Part shown: positions 10,413-16,863 of the stretch, piece after piece | How the letters are laid out: each line of letters opens with the position of its first letter | Numbering within the stretch: the first letter of the stretch is position 1 | Source: Leisingera sp. SS27 | Lineage (GTDB): Bacteria; Pseudomonadota; Alphaproteobacteria; Rhodobacterales; Rhodobacteraceae | Direction of reading: 5' to 3' | Assembly (NCBI RefSeq): GCF_028368855.1 | Contig: NZ_JAQNCY010000001.1 | Coordinates: 682,001 to 746,000, forward strand | Length of the DNA stretch: 64,000 bases | Position numbers and translations under genes: made by a program | Notes under the pieces: generated by a model | What the model saw: the letters and a program-made list of their open reading frames with translations, nothing else | The model's database searches: none | What the model was told of the DNA's origin: nothing

Positions 10413-10672
10413 TCCATCCCCCTGCAAAGGGGCTTTCTCCCGCCCGTCATCGGCGCTCTGAAGAGCCCCTCTTCCCGTTGGGCATGGCGCCGCCAAGGGC
10501 GGCGCGCGCCGTGCTATCGCACGGCGCCGGGCCCAAGGCTTGTTGCGCGGCATCTTTGATGCCGCCCCAAGGCGCGGGAGCACTCCCCCTCGCCGAAACG
10601 CAGCGGCAGGCTTGCTTCGGACCGCGGCTCTGGCTCCAATACCTGCGAACCCGCCAGTCAAGGGAGAGAGCC

Positions 10673-11551
10673 ATGCCAGCCGCCATCGAATCCGGCGCAT
10701 TGCAAGTGAACGGCCAGCAGATCGCCTATACCCGCCGCGGAGACGGCCCGCCGCTTCTGCTGCTGCACGGGTTTCCCCAGACCAAGGAGATGTGGGAGAA
10801 AGCTGCCCCGCTCCTCGCCCGTCATTTTACGGTGGTGACAGCGGATCTGCGCGGCTATGGCGCCAGCTCCAAACCGGAAGGCGCGGAGGCCATGAGCTTC
10901 CGCAGCATGGCCGCCGACCAGCTGGCGCTGATGCAGGCGCTTGGGTATCCGCGCTTTCACCTCGCTGGCCACGACCGCGGCGGGCGCACCGCCCACCGGC
11001 TGGCGCTGGACGCACCAGACGCCGTCGCCAGCCTCACCGTGATGGACATCATCCCGACCCACCTGCTGCTGGACCAGCTGACACATCAAGTCGCCCGCGC
11101 CTATTACCACTGGTTCTTTCTGGCGCAGCCCGCACCGCTGCCGGAGCGGATGATCGGCGCAGATCCGCACGCCTATTTCGAGAGCTGCCTGCTGGGCTGG
11201 GGAGGCGCGGCGCTGTCGGATTTCCCGCAAGGTGCGCTGGCGGCCTACCGGCGCGCCTGGGCGGACCCGGACTGCGTGCATGCCATGTGCAACGATTACC
11301 GGGCCGCGATAGAAGTGGACTTCCACGACGATGCCCGCGATTTGGACCGTCTGGTGCACTGCCCGGCGCTGGTGCTTTACGGAGCCGATGGCGCCATGGC
11401 CCGGGCCTATGATGTCTCCGCGACCTGGGACCCACGGCTGCAGCACATGACAGCGCGCAGCGTGCCCGGCGGGCATTTCTTCATCGACAGCGCTCCGCAT
11501 GAAACCGCCGAAGCCGTGCTGGATTTCCTGGTGCCGCTGCCGCCGCCCTGA
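10673..11551 (+). CDS. Alpha/beta hydrolase, fluoroacetate (haloacetate) dehalogenase-like
   Basis: 292 residues. The features match haloacetate dehalogenases (EC 3.8.1.3): oxyanion loop HGFPQT, nucleophile Asp in GHDRGGRTAHR with the two Arg that hold the substrate carboxylate, the cap-domain YYHWFFLAQPAPLPE containing the halide-binding His and Trp, and the catalytic His in GGHFFIDSAP. The enzyme would hydrolyse haloacetates to glycolate. Some family members act on other substrates, so specificity is inferred. ATG 10673 follows an AGGGAGAG site; an upstream extension to 10478 is open but lacks family sequence. Confidence 0.85.
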   Translation: MPAAIESGALQVNGQQIAYTRRGDGPPLLLLHGFPQTKEMWEKAAPLLARHFTVVTADLRGYGASSKPEGAEAMSFRSMAADQLALMQALGYPRFHLAGHDRGGRTAHRLALDAPDAVASLTVMDIIPTHLLLDQLTHQVARAYYHWFFLAQPAPLPERMIGADPHAYFESCLLGWGGAALSDFPQGALAAYRRAWADPDCVHAMCNDYRAAIEVDFHDDARDLDRLVHCPALVLYGADGAMARAYDVSATWDPRLQHMTARSVPGGHFFIDSAPHETAEAVLDFLVPLPPP

Positions 11552-11678
11552 GCCGCAGAACCGCAGGGTGAAAAGACCCCGGTTTTATGTTCGATTTACG
11601 CACTCCGGTTAAGACTTGCTTATCGCTCTTGCCTTACCCTTGGCACCACGCGCAAGCCCACTGAAGACGGAGATCAAA

Positions 11679-11900
11679 ATGACGCAAAGCAGGTTCAACC
11701 GCCCGCCAGGGTTCGAGGGCAATCAGACGGACCCGGAGGAAAGCTACCGCGCTGGCTATCAGCACGGCACAAGGGTGCTGCTGCGCTATCTGGAATCCAA
11801 CCCCAAACCCGATCTGGACCGGCTCAAGAAATGGGTGGATGCGGAGCTGACCGGCTGGCGCCACGACACGGAAGCTGCCCCGGCCCCGCCTGCTCTCTGA
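11679..11900 (+). CDS. Small conserved hypothetical protein
   Basis: 73 residues, soluble and charged, with no domain recognised. A central helical segment (ESYRAGYQHGTRVLLRYLES) and a Trp-rich C-terminal part are visible. The start ATG 11679 has a weak GGAG site 8 bases upstream; a longer reading from 11616 lacks one. It stands alone between the hydrolase and an NTF2-like gene. Confidence 0.55.
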   Translation: MTQSRFNRPPGFEGNQTDPEESYRAGYQHGTRVLLRYLESNPKPDLDRLKKWVDAELTGWRHDTEAAPAPPAL

Positions 11901-11959
11901 CGTCCGGCGCGGCTCATCGGCCGCTTGCCTGACCTGCTGTCCGCGGTCAGGCTGGCGTC

Positions 11960-12361
11960 ATGATACAATCGATTCTGACAGACGGCCCGCAACTGGACGA
12001 AATCCTCTCCCTGGAGACCAAGGTCTGGGAGGCCATGGCCCTTGGCGACCAGCACTCGGGCGAACAAGTGCTCTGTGACAGTTTTCTGGGCGTGTACCCC
12101 AGCGGCTTTGCAGGCAAATCCGATCATTGCGCGCAACTCCAAGACGGGCCAGTGGTCGCCGAGTACAGGCTGAGCGCTGCCCGTCTGCGCCGCATCGGCG
12201 ACGCCGCTGCGCTGCTCTCATACCGCGCCTCCTTCCGGTCATCCGGCGCGGCAGGCTGGAAAACCATGCTGATCTCGTCACTCTGGGAAAAGGAAGACGG
12301 GAAGTGGCGGAACACCTTCAGCCAGGACACCCCGGGAACGGGGCACGCAATGCACGAATGA
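11960..12361 (+). CDS. NTF2-like (DUF4440/SnoaL-type) protein
   Basis: 133 residues. The pattern of an N-terminal helix (LDEILSLETKVWEAMALGD), a variable middle, and C-terminal strands ending in SSLWEKEDGKWRNTFSQDTP fits the small alpha+beta barrel of NTF2/DUF4440 proteins, in which the final Trp-containing strands are typical. No catalytic residues can be assigned. No operon partner is evident; the tRNA-Asp cluster follows on the other strand. Confidence 0.65.
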   Translation: MIQSILTDGPQLDEILSLETKVWEAMALGDQHSGEQVLCDSFLGVYPSGFAGKSDHCAQLQDGPVVAEYRLSAARLRRIGDAAALLSYRASFRSSGAAGWKTMLISSLWEKEDGKWRNTFSQDTPGTGHAMHE

Positions 12362-12425
12362 AGGCTGGCTCTGCACGACTGAAGCCTGGTTCTGCCGGTA
12401 TGTGATTTGATTGTTCAGAAGAAAG

Positions 12426-12502
12426 TGGCGCGGTTGACGGGGCTCGAACCCGCGACCCCCGGCGTGACAGGCCGGTACTCTAACCAACTGAGCTACAACC
12501 GC
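12426..12502 (-). tRNA. tRNA-Asp(GTC), copy 1
   Basis: The reverse strand folds into a standard cloverleaf: acceptor GCGGTTG/CAACCGC with discriminator G73, anticodon loop CTGTCAC (GTC), T-loop TTCGAGC, and encoded CCA. It is identical in its 77 bases to the two copies that lie upstream of it on the minus strand. Confidence 0.95.
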
Positions 12503-12569
12503 GCATGGGCCTTTCGGCTATGGTCCCCATCCGGGGCGGACCCTGAAACGCCAGGGCGGCGGGCGAAAG

Positions 12570-12646
12570 TGGCGCGGTTGACGGGGCTCGAACCCGCGAC
12601 CCCCGGCGTGACAGGCCGGTACTCTAACCAACTGAGCTACAACCGC
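12570..12646 (-). tRNA. tRNA-Asp(GTC), copy 2
   Basis: Same sequence and fold as the other two copies, with encoded CCA. Spacers of 67 and 81 bases separate the three, which suggests one polycistronic tRNA transcript. Confidence 0.95.
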
Positions 12647-12727
12647 ATTTTCGCCTTGCGGCGGACCGTTTCCGGCCCTGTCCCCTCCGGGGCGGTCCCT
12701 GTTCAGCCCCGGGAAGGGGCGCAGCGG

Positions 12728-12804
12728 TGGCGCGGTTGACGGGGCTCGAACCCGCGACCCCCGGCGTGACAGGCCGGTACTCTAACCAACTGAGCTACAA
12801 CCGC
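12728..12804 (-). tRNA. tRNA-Asp(GTC), copy 3
   Basis: The first gene of the tandem cluster in transcription order, with the same 77-base sequence, anticodon GTC and encoded CCA. Confidence 0.95.
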
Positions 12805-13000
12805 CCGCTGCACATTGCGGCATCGCTGCCGAACGTTGGGCTGTAATATTCCCCGCCCCGTGACCCGTCAAGCGGTGTTTTGCCTTTTTCAGAACTTTCC
12901 CGGAAAAAAATGCGCAGATCCGGGCACCGCACATGGAATGAAAGAAAAACGTCGCGAATACAGCCTCTTACGCAGGCGGCAGTCGGATAACGAAGGGAGG

Positions 13001-13053
13001 GAATGGTGGGTCGTGAGAGGCTCGAACTCCCGACATCTTCGGTGTAAACGAAG
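13001..13053. repeat. attL: 53-bp prophage attachment core (tRNA-Val 3' fragment)
   Basis: Bases 13001-13053 are identical to 55811-55863. The core spans the CCA end, T arm, variable loop and anticodon arm of tRNA-Val(TAC), on the minus strand. The 5' half of the tRNA is missing here, so this is the displaced fragment left when the phage supplied a new 3' end at the right junction. It sets the left prophage boundary. Confidence 0.95.
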
Positions 13054-13132
13054 AGATAGGCAGACAAGGTATTGTTTTTTGGTCTGAGGCGCTGTTTTTA
13101 ATAGTCCCCCATACTGCATTTCCGCAGGGTTT

Positions 13133-13157
13133 GCCGGTTCGCGCCGGTTCACGGAAC
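13133..13157. promoter_or_regulatory. Candidate integrase arm-type sites, left
   Basis: Two copies of GCCGGTTC (13133-13140 and 13143-13150) run into GGTTCACGGAAC (13146-13157). The same 12-mer recurs beside attR at 55739-55750, with an inverted GAACCGGCG at 55747-55755. Their place 80 bases inside the core suits arm sites for the integrase. This is inference from repetition and position. Confidence 0.45.
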
Positions 13158-13174
13158 TAGGGAACACTTCGTAG

Positions 13175-13405
13175 ATGCTCGCCATCCAGATCGACTGCGC
13201 CTGCGGGCACTATGGAACCGTGACCGATGAGCGGGCCGTAGAGCGCTGGAAGAATGCGGAGCCGATGCAATTCCGCTGCAGCCATTGCGGGCGGTCAGAC
13301 CGGACAGAGGCCCGGCTGGCATGGCAAGCCGTGGTGAACGCGCTGGCGGATTCGAAGGAGGACGGGCAGCGGCTCCTATCTGGACTCAGTATGCATCAAC
13401 CATGA
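13175..13405 (+). CDS. Small zinc-ribbon-like protein, moron candidate
   Basis: 76 residues with Cys pairs CACG near the start and CSHCG in the middle, consistent with a small zinc-binding fold. It is on the plus strand while all flanking late genes are on the minus strand, and lies next to attL, the usual place for independently expressed lysogen genes. It converges with the minus-strand gene at 13386 and overlaps it by 20 bases. No function recognised. Confidence 0.55.
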   Translation: MLAIQIDCACGHYGTVTDERAVERWKNAEPMQFRCSHCGRSDRTEARLAWQAVVNALADSKEDGQRLLSGLSMHQP

Positions 13406-13688
13406 TGCGCCACGGGCGGCCATCCTCTCGCAGGATCTCTGCCGCCCTGGGGGCCGCGTATGCCGTATCAAGCCCGACACTTGGCGGCCCGAAGCGGCCA
13501 TTATGACCACAGCATGAATGCCGCGTCCTGATACCCGCCGCCCACAAGCGCTCGATGATATCAGAAATGCAGGCATCCACGCTCACTGTCGGCTTGCCAG
13601 TGTCGGGGAAGTACTTGGCCTGGCTCAGAACGACCTCAGGCACCGAACCCGTTTTTTCCGGCTGGTTGTAGCTCTGACAGTTACACAT
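13386..13688 (-). CDS. Hypothetical phage protein
   Basis: 100 residues, the last gene of the leftward late transcript. The middle reads IRTRHSCCGHNGRFGPPSVG, a His/Cys-rich patch that could bind metal. Its start overlaps the stop of the preceding zinc-ribbon gene by 8 bases, so translation is probably coupled. No family recognised. Confidence 0.6.
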   Translation of the reverse strand: MCNCQSYNQPEKTGSVPEVVLSQAKYFPDTGKPTVSVDACISDIIERLWAAGIRTRHSCCGHNGRFGPPSVGLDTAYAAPRAAEILREDGRPWRIMVDAY

Positions 13689-13854
13689 CGACCTTCACCA
13701 TTTTCATGATCGTCTCGCAATTGGCGCACTCCACGCGGGGCAAATTTGAAGCACCGCACTTCACGACCTTGAATGTCGCGCTTGCGCACTCTGGGCAGGT
13801 CAGCAGTGACCGATCATCTGCCCGCTTTGACGCTGTAAACTCAACTACCGCCAT
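13681..13854 (-). CDS. Small two-CxxC zinc-ribbon protein
   Basis: 57 residues from ATG 13854, which has a GGAG site 7 bases upstream; ATG 13860 is too close to that site. The protein has CPEC (20-23), a single Cys at 33 and CANC (43-46), a compact zinc ribbon. Its 3' end overlaps the next gene by 8 bases. Similar small zinc ribbons are common in phage late and accessory regions, but no role can be named. Confidence 0.6.
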   Translation of the reverse strand: MAVVEFTASKRADDRSLLTCPECASATFKVVKCGASNLPRVECANCETIMKMVKVDV

Positions 13855-13920
13855 CGCCATTCTCCTATCTGGACTTCTGTTTCCGGTGGCGCTCTGGTGC
13901 TTGCCGGTGTCAGACGGCAG

Positions 13921-14343
13921 TTAGCTGTTCAGGCGCAGCACCACATCGTCAATCGATGCTGATGTGCCAGTGGTGAAATTCCTGAAGCCAATACGGTCAG
14001 CCGATGCCGAGGCCGTGAAGGTGATCTCATTGGCCCCGGATTCGGTAGAGCCGATGCTGACTGCCGCGCTGTCGTAAATCGGGATGCTCTGGCCCGATGC
14101 AGTAAAGGTCAGGGTATAGGAGACACCTGGCGTGAGCGTGACCATTTGGTTGCCCCGCGCGGTGCCGGTGACGTTGTCTATGACGAACGCCCCGCCGATT
14201 ACCGTTGCGGACCCGCCCGCACTGGATGAATCCGTCCAGCCGGTCATTCCGTCAGAAAAATCGCCATTGACAAGGAGGTTGGGGGACACGCTTGCTGCGC
14301 GGGCGGACAGGCCGAGGCCGAGACCGAGACGAAGGCCGGGCAT
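13921..14343 (-). CDS. Carbohydrate-binding-like jelly-roll protein
   Basis: 140 residues. After a short Gly/Leu N-terminus, NLLVNGDFSDGMTGWTDSS begins a typical CBM4/9-like or galactose-binding jelly-roll pattern, ending in SIDDVVLRLN, the usual final strand of such domains. It could be a virion-associated sugar-binding accessory. Its start overlaps the stop of the exported-protein gene by 1 base. Confidence 0.6.
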   Translation of the reverse strand: MPGLRLGLGLGLSARAASVSPNLLVNGDFSDGMTGWTDSSSAGGSATVIGGAFVIDNVTGTARGNQMVTLTPGVSYTLTFTASGQSIPIYDSAAVSIGSTESGANEITFTASASADRIGFRNFTTGTSASIDDVVLRLNS

Positions 14344-14630
14344 TACAGCGCCTCCCCGTTCACGGCAGGCTCAGTCATAAAGAAGTCCCAGCCCTGCCCC
14401 ACAATGCACGACTGGCCGCCCTTAGTCAGAACTGCCGTCCAACTTCCGGTTTCAGAATTCCCCCACCATTCGACCATGCGGCCACGGGCGTCGATGCCGC
14501 GGGCAATGGTTTCCTCCTGGTACTTGCCGCGCAAAATGTCCAGCACCTGCGCCCGCTCCGCACAGTTGGCTTGCGCCCATGCGGGCATAGCAAAAATGGC
14601 CGCCAAGGCGGTTGCAATGAGTGCTTTCAT
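14343..14630 (-). CDS. Exported hypothetical phage protein
   Basis: 95 residues with a clear Sec signal peptide (MKALIATALAAIFAMPAWAQA). The mature part has two Cys (CAERAQV and QSCIVGQGW) that may form a disulfide in the periplasm. Placed right after the spanin genes, so a role in lysis or in the lysogen envelope is possible but unproven. Confidence 0.65.
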   Translation of the reverse strand: MKALIATALAAIFAMPAWAQANCAERAQVLDILRGKYQEETIARGIDARGRMVEWWGNSETGSWTAVLTKGGQSCIVGQGWDFFMTEPAVNGEAL

Positions 14631-14642
14631 CGGTCTTGCTCC

Positions 14643-14876
14643 TTATGGGATCAGGTGCGCCCAGTCCGGGCAGGCCAAAGAGAACGCGGCATAGGCTGCC
14701 TGGATCTCGTCCGCCGTCTGCTGGGTGTCTTGCCGTGAGCGCGTCGGCAGGGACTTACCCCACTGGCGGCACAGCTCCGCGCCGGTCTCAGTCCCGCCAG
14801 CCGGCGTCGTCCAACTTGCGCACCCGGTCATCAAGATTGCGGTCAACACGATCACGGATTTCGTCAGCGGTTTCAT
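14643..14876 (-). CDS. Lipoprotein, candidate outer-membrane spanin (Rz1-like)
   Basis: 77 residues with a lipobox (ILMTGC, Cys near residue 19) and a short mature chain of about 58 residues, the size of Rz1-type o-spanins. Its first 89 bases overlap the 3' end of the coiled-coil gene at 14788-15012 in another frame, the arrangement seen for Rz/Rz1 pairs. The mature part is not strongly Pro-rich. Assignment rests on lipobox, size, overlap and position after the endolysin. Confidence 0.65.
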   Translation of the reverse strand: MKPLTKSVIVLTAILMTGCASWTTPAGGTETGAELCRQWGKSLPTRSRQDTQQTADEIQAAYAAFSLACPDWAHLIP

Positions 14877-15012
14877 GGTCTTTTGCCCTCATCTCAATGT
14901 AGGTTTCGTCCCGACCCTGTTTCTTCTTGGAGCGGCCCCACAGAGCCAGCCCCGCCAGCAGCGCGCCAGCCGCCGCCACGTATCCCCAGATCCGGCTGAG
15001 AAAGCCCATCAC
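14788..15012 (-). CDS. Candidate inner-membrane spanin (Rz-like)
   Basis: 74 residues. One N-terminal membrane helix (IWGYVAAAGALLAGLALWG), a basic KKK boundary, then a charged helical tail with coiled-coil character (ADEIRDRVDRNLDDRVRKLD). This is the i-spanin plan, with the periplasmic domain on the short side. It overlaps the holin-like gene by 4 bases and the lipoprotein gene by 89 bases. Confidence 0.65.
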   Translation of the reverse strand: MMGFLSRIWGYVAAAGALLAGLALWGRSKKKQGRDETYIEMRAKDHETADEIRDRVDRNLDDRVRKLDDAGWRD

Positions 15013-15197
15013 CGCACCCCGAACTGCTTGGCGATGGCATCCAGGCCAAATGCGCCAGCGGCAAACAGGAACACGGGCGTTGCCATGAACTTCGCGGAAT
15101 CAACCACGGCCTCTTGCCCGGCCCCGTGGCCGTAGGCAAAGGCTCCAGCGAGGGCTGCCAAAAGTGCCCACGCAGTTTCGCGCTTGTAGGTTTTCAT
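15009..15197 (-). CDS. Holin-like small membrane protein
   Basis: 62 residues with two hydrophobic segments (AWALLAALAGAFAYG and TPVFLFAAGAFGLDAIA) and a basic N-terminus, the size and shape of a class II holin. It sits between endolysin and spanins. A second membrane-protein gene at 15898 is also a holin candidate, so one may be the antiholin. Confidence 0.6.
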   Translation of the reverse strand: MKTYKRETAWALLAALAGAFAYGHGAGQEAVVDSAKFMATPVFLFAAGAFGLDAIAKQFGVR

Positions 15198-15200
15198 TTC

Positions 15201-15881
15201 TCAGGCCTCATTGCTTGAAATCGGGACGCCACCAGGCGTCAGGTGAATGCGCCGCCCGGTCACGGGAACGCCGTCAGGCCACCGGGACGCCAGCAGCCGC
15301 TCTTTCGCCATCCGGCTCACAGTCACGGCATTCGACTGATTGCCGCCCAGAACGTGGAAGTGAGTTGCGTCCTCGCCATGGTAAAACCCGACATGCCCCT
15401 GCCAGGACTGCGGAGACACGCGCCAGAACACCAGCGTTGCCCCATGCACCGGATCTGTGGACTTACCCCAGTTGCGCCAGTTTCGCGCGCCAAGCGGGTT
15501 TTCCGGCAAGGTGATGTGTGGATCTGCCAGCCGGTGCGCCGTGGCGACAAACGCACCGCACCACGGCACGTCCCGCGGGTCAATCCAACTCACGGACTTG
15601 TCGAACCATTTGCGCAAGCGCGAGGTGTCGCGTTGCTCGTGCAGGCCGCGTATCTTGGCCGCCTCTTGCATCCACGGCAGCCGCACTCGCTCATGGTCGG
15701 GGCGCGGTTCCAAGGCAGACAGCGTAAGAGGGCCGACGTAGGGGCGCGGGAGGAAACCGATTGATCGCTTGAACGCCACTACAGCCGCATCCGTGCGAGG
15801 CCCGCGCACACCGTCAAGAGGGCCTGGGTCAAACCCAAGCTCCCGCAGCCGGGCTTGCACCCAGCGATAGTCAACTGTCAT
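15201..15881 (-). CDS. Endolysin: peptidoglycan-binding domain plus CHAP-like amidase/peptidase
   Basis: 226 residues. Residues 1-60 resemble a PG_binding_1 domain (WVQARLRELGFDPGPLDGVRGPRTDAAV). The C-terminal domain has the catalytic Cys in VPWCGAFVATAH and His in GHVGFYHGED, as in the TIGR02594 family of cysteine peptidases. There is no signal peptide, so release needs a holin. ATG 15881 has an AAGGAG site; a longer ORF to 15944 overlaps the upstream gene and looks spurious. Confidence 0.85.
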   Translation of the reverse strand: MTVDYRWVQARLRELGFDPGPLDGVRGPRTDAAVVAFKRSIGFLPRPYVGPLTLSALEPRPDHERVRLPWMQEAAKIRGLHEQRDTSRLRKWFDKSVSWIDPRDVPWCGAFVATAHRLADPHITLPENPLGARNWRNWGKSTDPVHGATLVFWRVSPQSWQGHVGFYHGEDATHFHVLGGNQSNAVTVSRMAKERLLASRWPDGVPVTGRRIHLTPGGVPISSNEA

Positions 15882-15897
15882 GGATTGCTCCTTGCGC

Positions 15898-16125
15898 CTA
15901 CTTGGCGCTTCTGCTGAACAGCTTGCGGCCAAGAACAGCAACACCGAGAACGCCCGTAAGGCCGACGATGATTTGTTGAGGGGTTACCGCGGCCATTGAT
16001 CCGTTGATTTCCCATAGCCAGAGAGGTGCTTCAAGGATGGGGACAACCGGCGTTGCCAGGCTAGTCGCGGCTACGGCGGTTGGGTAAGCTGCGCCCGCAG
16101 CCACTACGGTTTTCGCGCTGCTCAT
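15898..16125 (-). CDS. Small membrane protein, holin or antiholin candidate
   Basis: 75 residues. A first hydrophobic stretch (AVAATSLATPVVPILEAPLWLW) and a C-terminal helix (QQIIVGLTGVLGVAVLG) followed by a basic tail KLFSRSAK. It lies directly upstream of the endolysin gene and overlaps the preceding membrane-protein gene by 4 bases. Confidence 0.55.
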   Translation of the reverse strand: MSSAKTVVAAGAAYPTAVAATSLATPVVPILEAPLWLWEINGSMAAVTPQQIIVGLTGVLGVAVLGRKLFSRSAK

Positions 16126-16625
16126 ACCAGTTTACCACCCTGCGAAGAATTACGTGAATCGCGCAAATTCCGATGAGCGCCGTCAATGCCCCGAACATAG
16201 GCGCGCCCCCCTATGGCGATCAGCGCGAGATAGTGGGCCGCTTCCTGCGCCGTCATGTACCATGATGCAGGCGCCAGCACCTGCATGACATCCATCGTGC
16301 TTGCCCCTAGAAAAATAAGGCAAATCCACACATGAACGATACCGCCGGAATTTCGTTTTTGCAACCTTTGCGCCCAGTCGATGAAGATAGCCGCAACCGC
16401 AAGGTTAAGCGCAAGGTTGACGTTGACAGGGGTCAGGTTTCCGGTCACGAGAAAGGCCAGCGTGCCACCCCAAAACGGGGCCTGGGACAGCAATGCTGCC
16501 CCAAACCATGACCAGTTGCGCCTGCAGGCAAACCAGAGGCAGAAACATCCTGCCACGACGGCCATAATAGTATGCTCTACCCCCCACATGTTACCGGCCA
16601 CCGCCGCCGCGGGTTCCCACCTCAT
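16122..16625 (-). CDS. Polytopic membrane protein of the lysis region
   Basis: About 167 residues with four or so hydrophobic helices (TIMAVVAGCFCLWFA, ALLSQAPFWGGTLAFLV, LALNLAVAAIFIDWA, VWICLIFLGASTMDV) and a soluble C-terminal tail. The start is uncertain: ATG 16625 overlaps the previous gene by 35 bases with a GAGGG site, while ATG 16589 lies just after its stop. No family recognised. Confidence 0.6.
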   Translation of the reverse strand: MRWEPAAAVAGNMWGVEHTIMAVVAGCFCLWFACRRNWSWFGAALLSQAPFWGGTLAFLVTGNLTPVNVNLALNLAVAAIFIDWAQRLQKRNSGGIVHVWICLIFLGASTMDVMQVLAPASWYMTAQEAAHYLALIAIGGRAYVRGIDGAHRNLRDSRNSSQGGKLV

Positions 16626-16842
16626 CGCCGTAACCCTCGGGATAATGCGTGTAGAGCACTTCCAGAGCGTCGGCATGAAGTTCCATCGTCCGCCCCCTGA
16701 TGCCCATGACAGCGTTTGCCGCGCGAACCCGGCCCGCCTTCATGTTGATCTGCTCAATCTGGTGCAGCGAGGACTTGAGGTCGCCCAGAGCCGCCTGTGC
16801 CTTGGCGATGTAGTCGTCTTCCGTGAGAATTGCTTCAGCCAT
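16591..16842 (-). CDS. Small helical phage protein
   Basis: 83 residues, largely helical, with an acidic N-terminus (MAEAILTEDDYIAKAQAAL), a coiled-coil-like middle and a Gly/Arg tail (TRGGGGR). It follows the tailspike gene closely and has an AGAGGA site. The function is unknown. Confidence 0.6.
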   Translation of the reverse strand: MAEAILTEDDYIAKAQAALGDLKSSLHQIEQINMKAGRVRAANAVMGIRGRTMELHADALEVLYTHYPEGYGDEVGTRGGGGR

Positions 16843-16863
16843 GTTTTCCTCTTTGGCTTGGTG

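Noticed and set aside
12407-12804. Tandem repeats resembling a CRISPR or repeat-protein gene
   Set aside because: The repeats are three tRNA-Asp genes; the peptide read from them (LEPATPGVTGRYSNQLSYNR) is a well-known artefact of tRNA antisense translation.
12795-13087. Open frames crossing attL
   Set aside because: They run through a tRNA gene end and the tRNA-Val fragment, and have no ribosome site.
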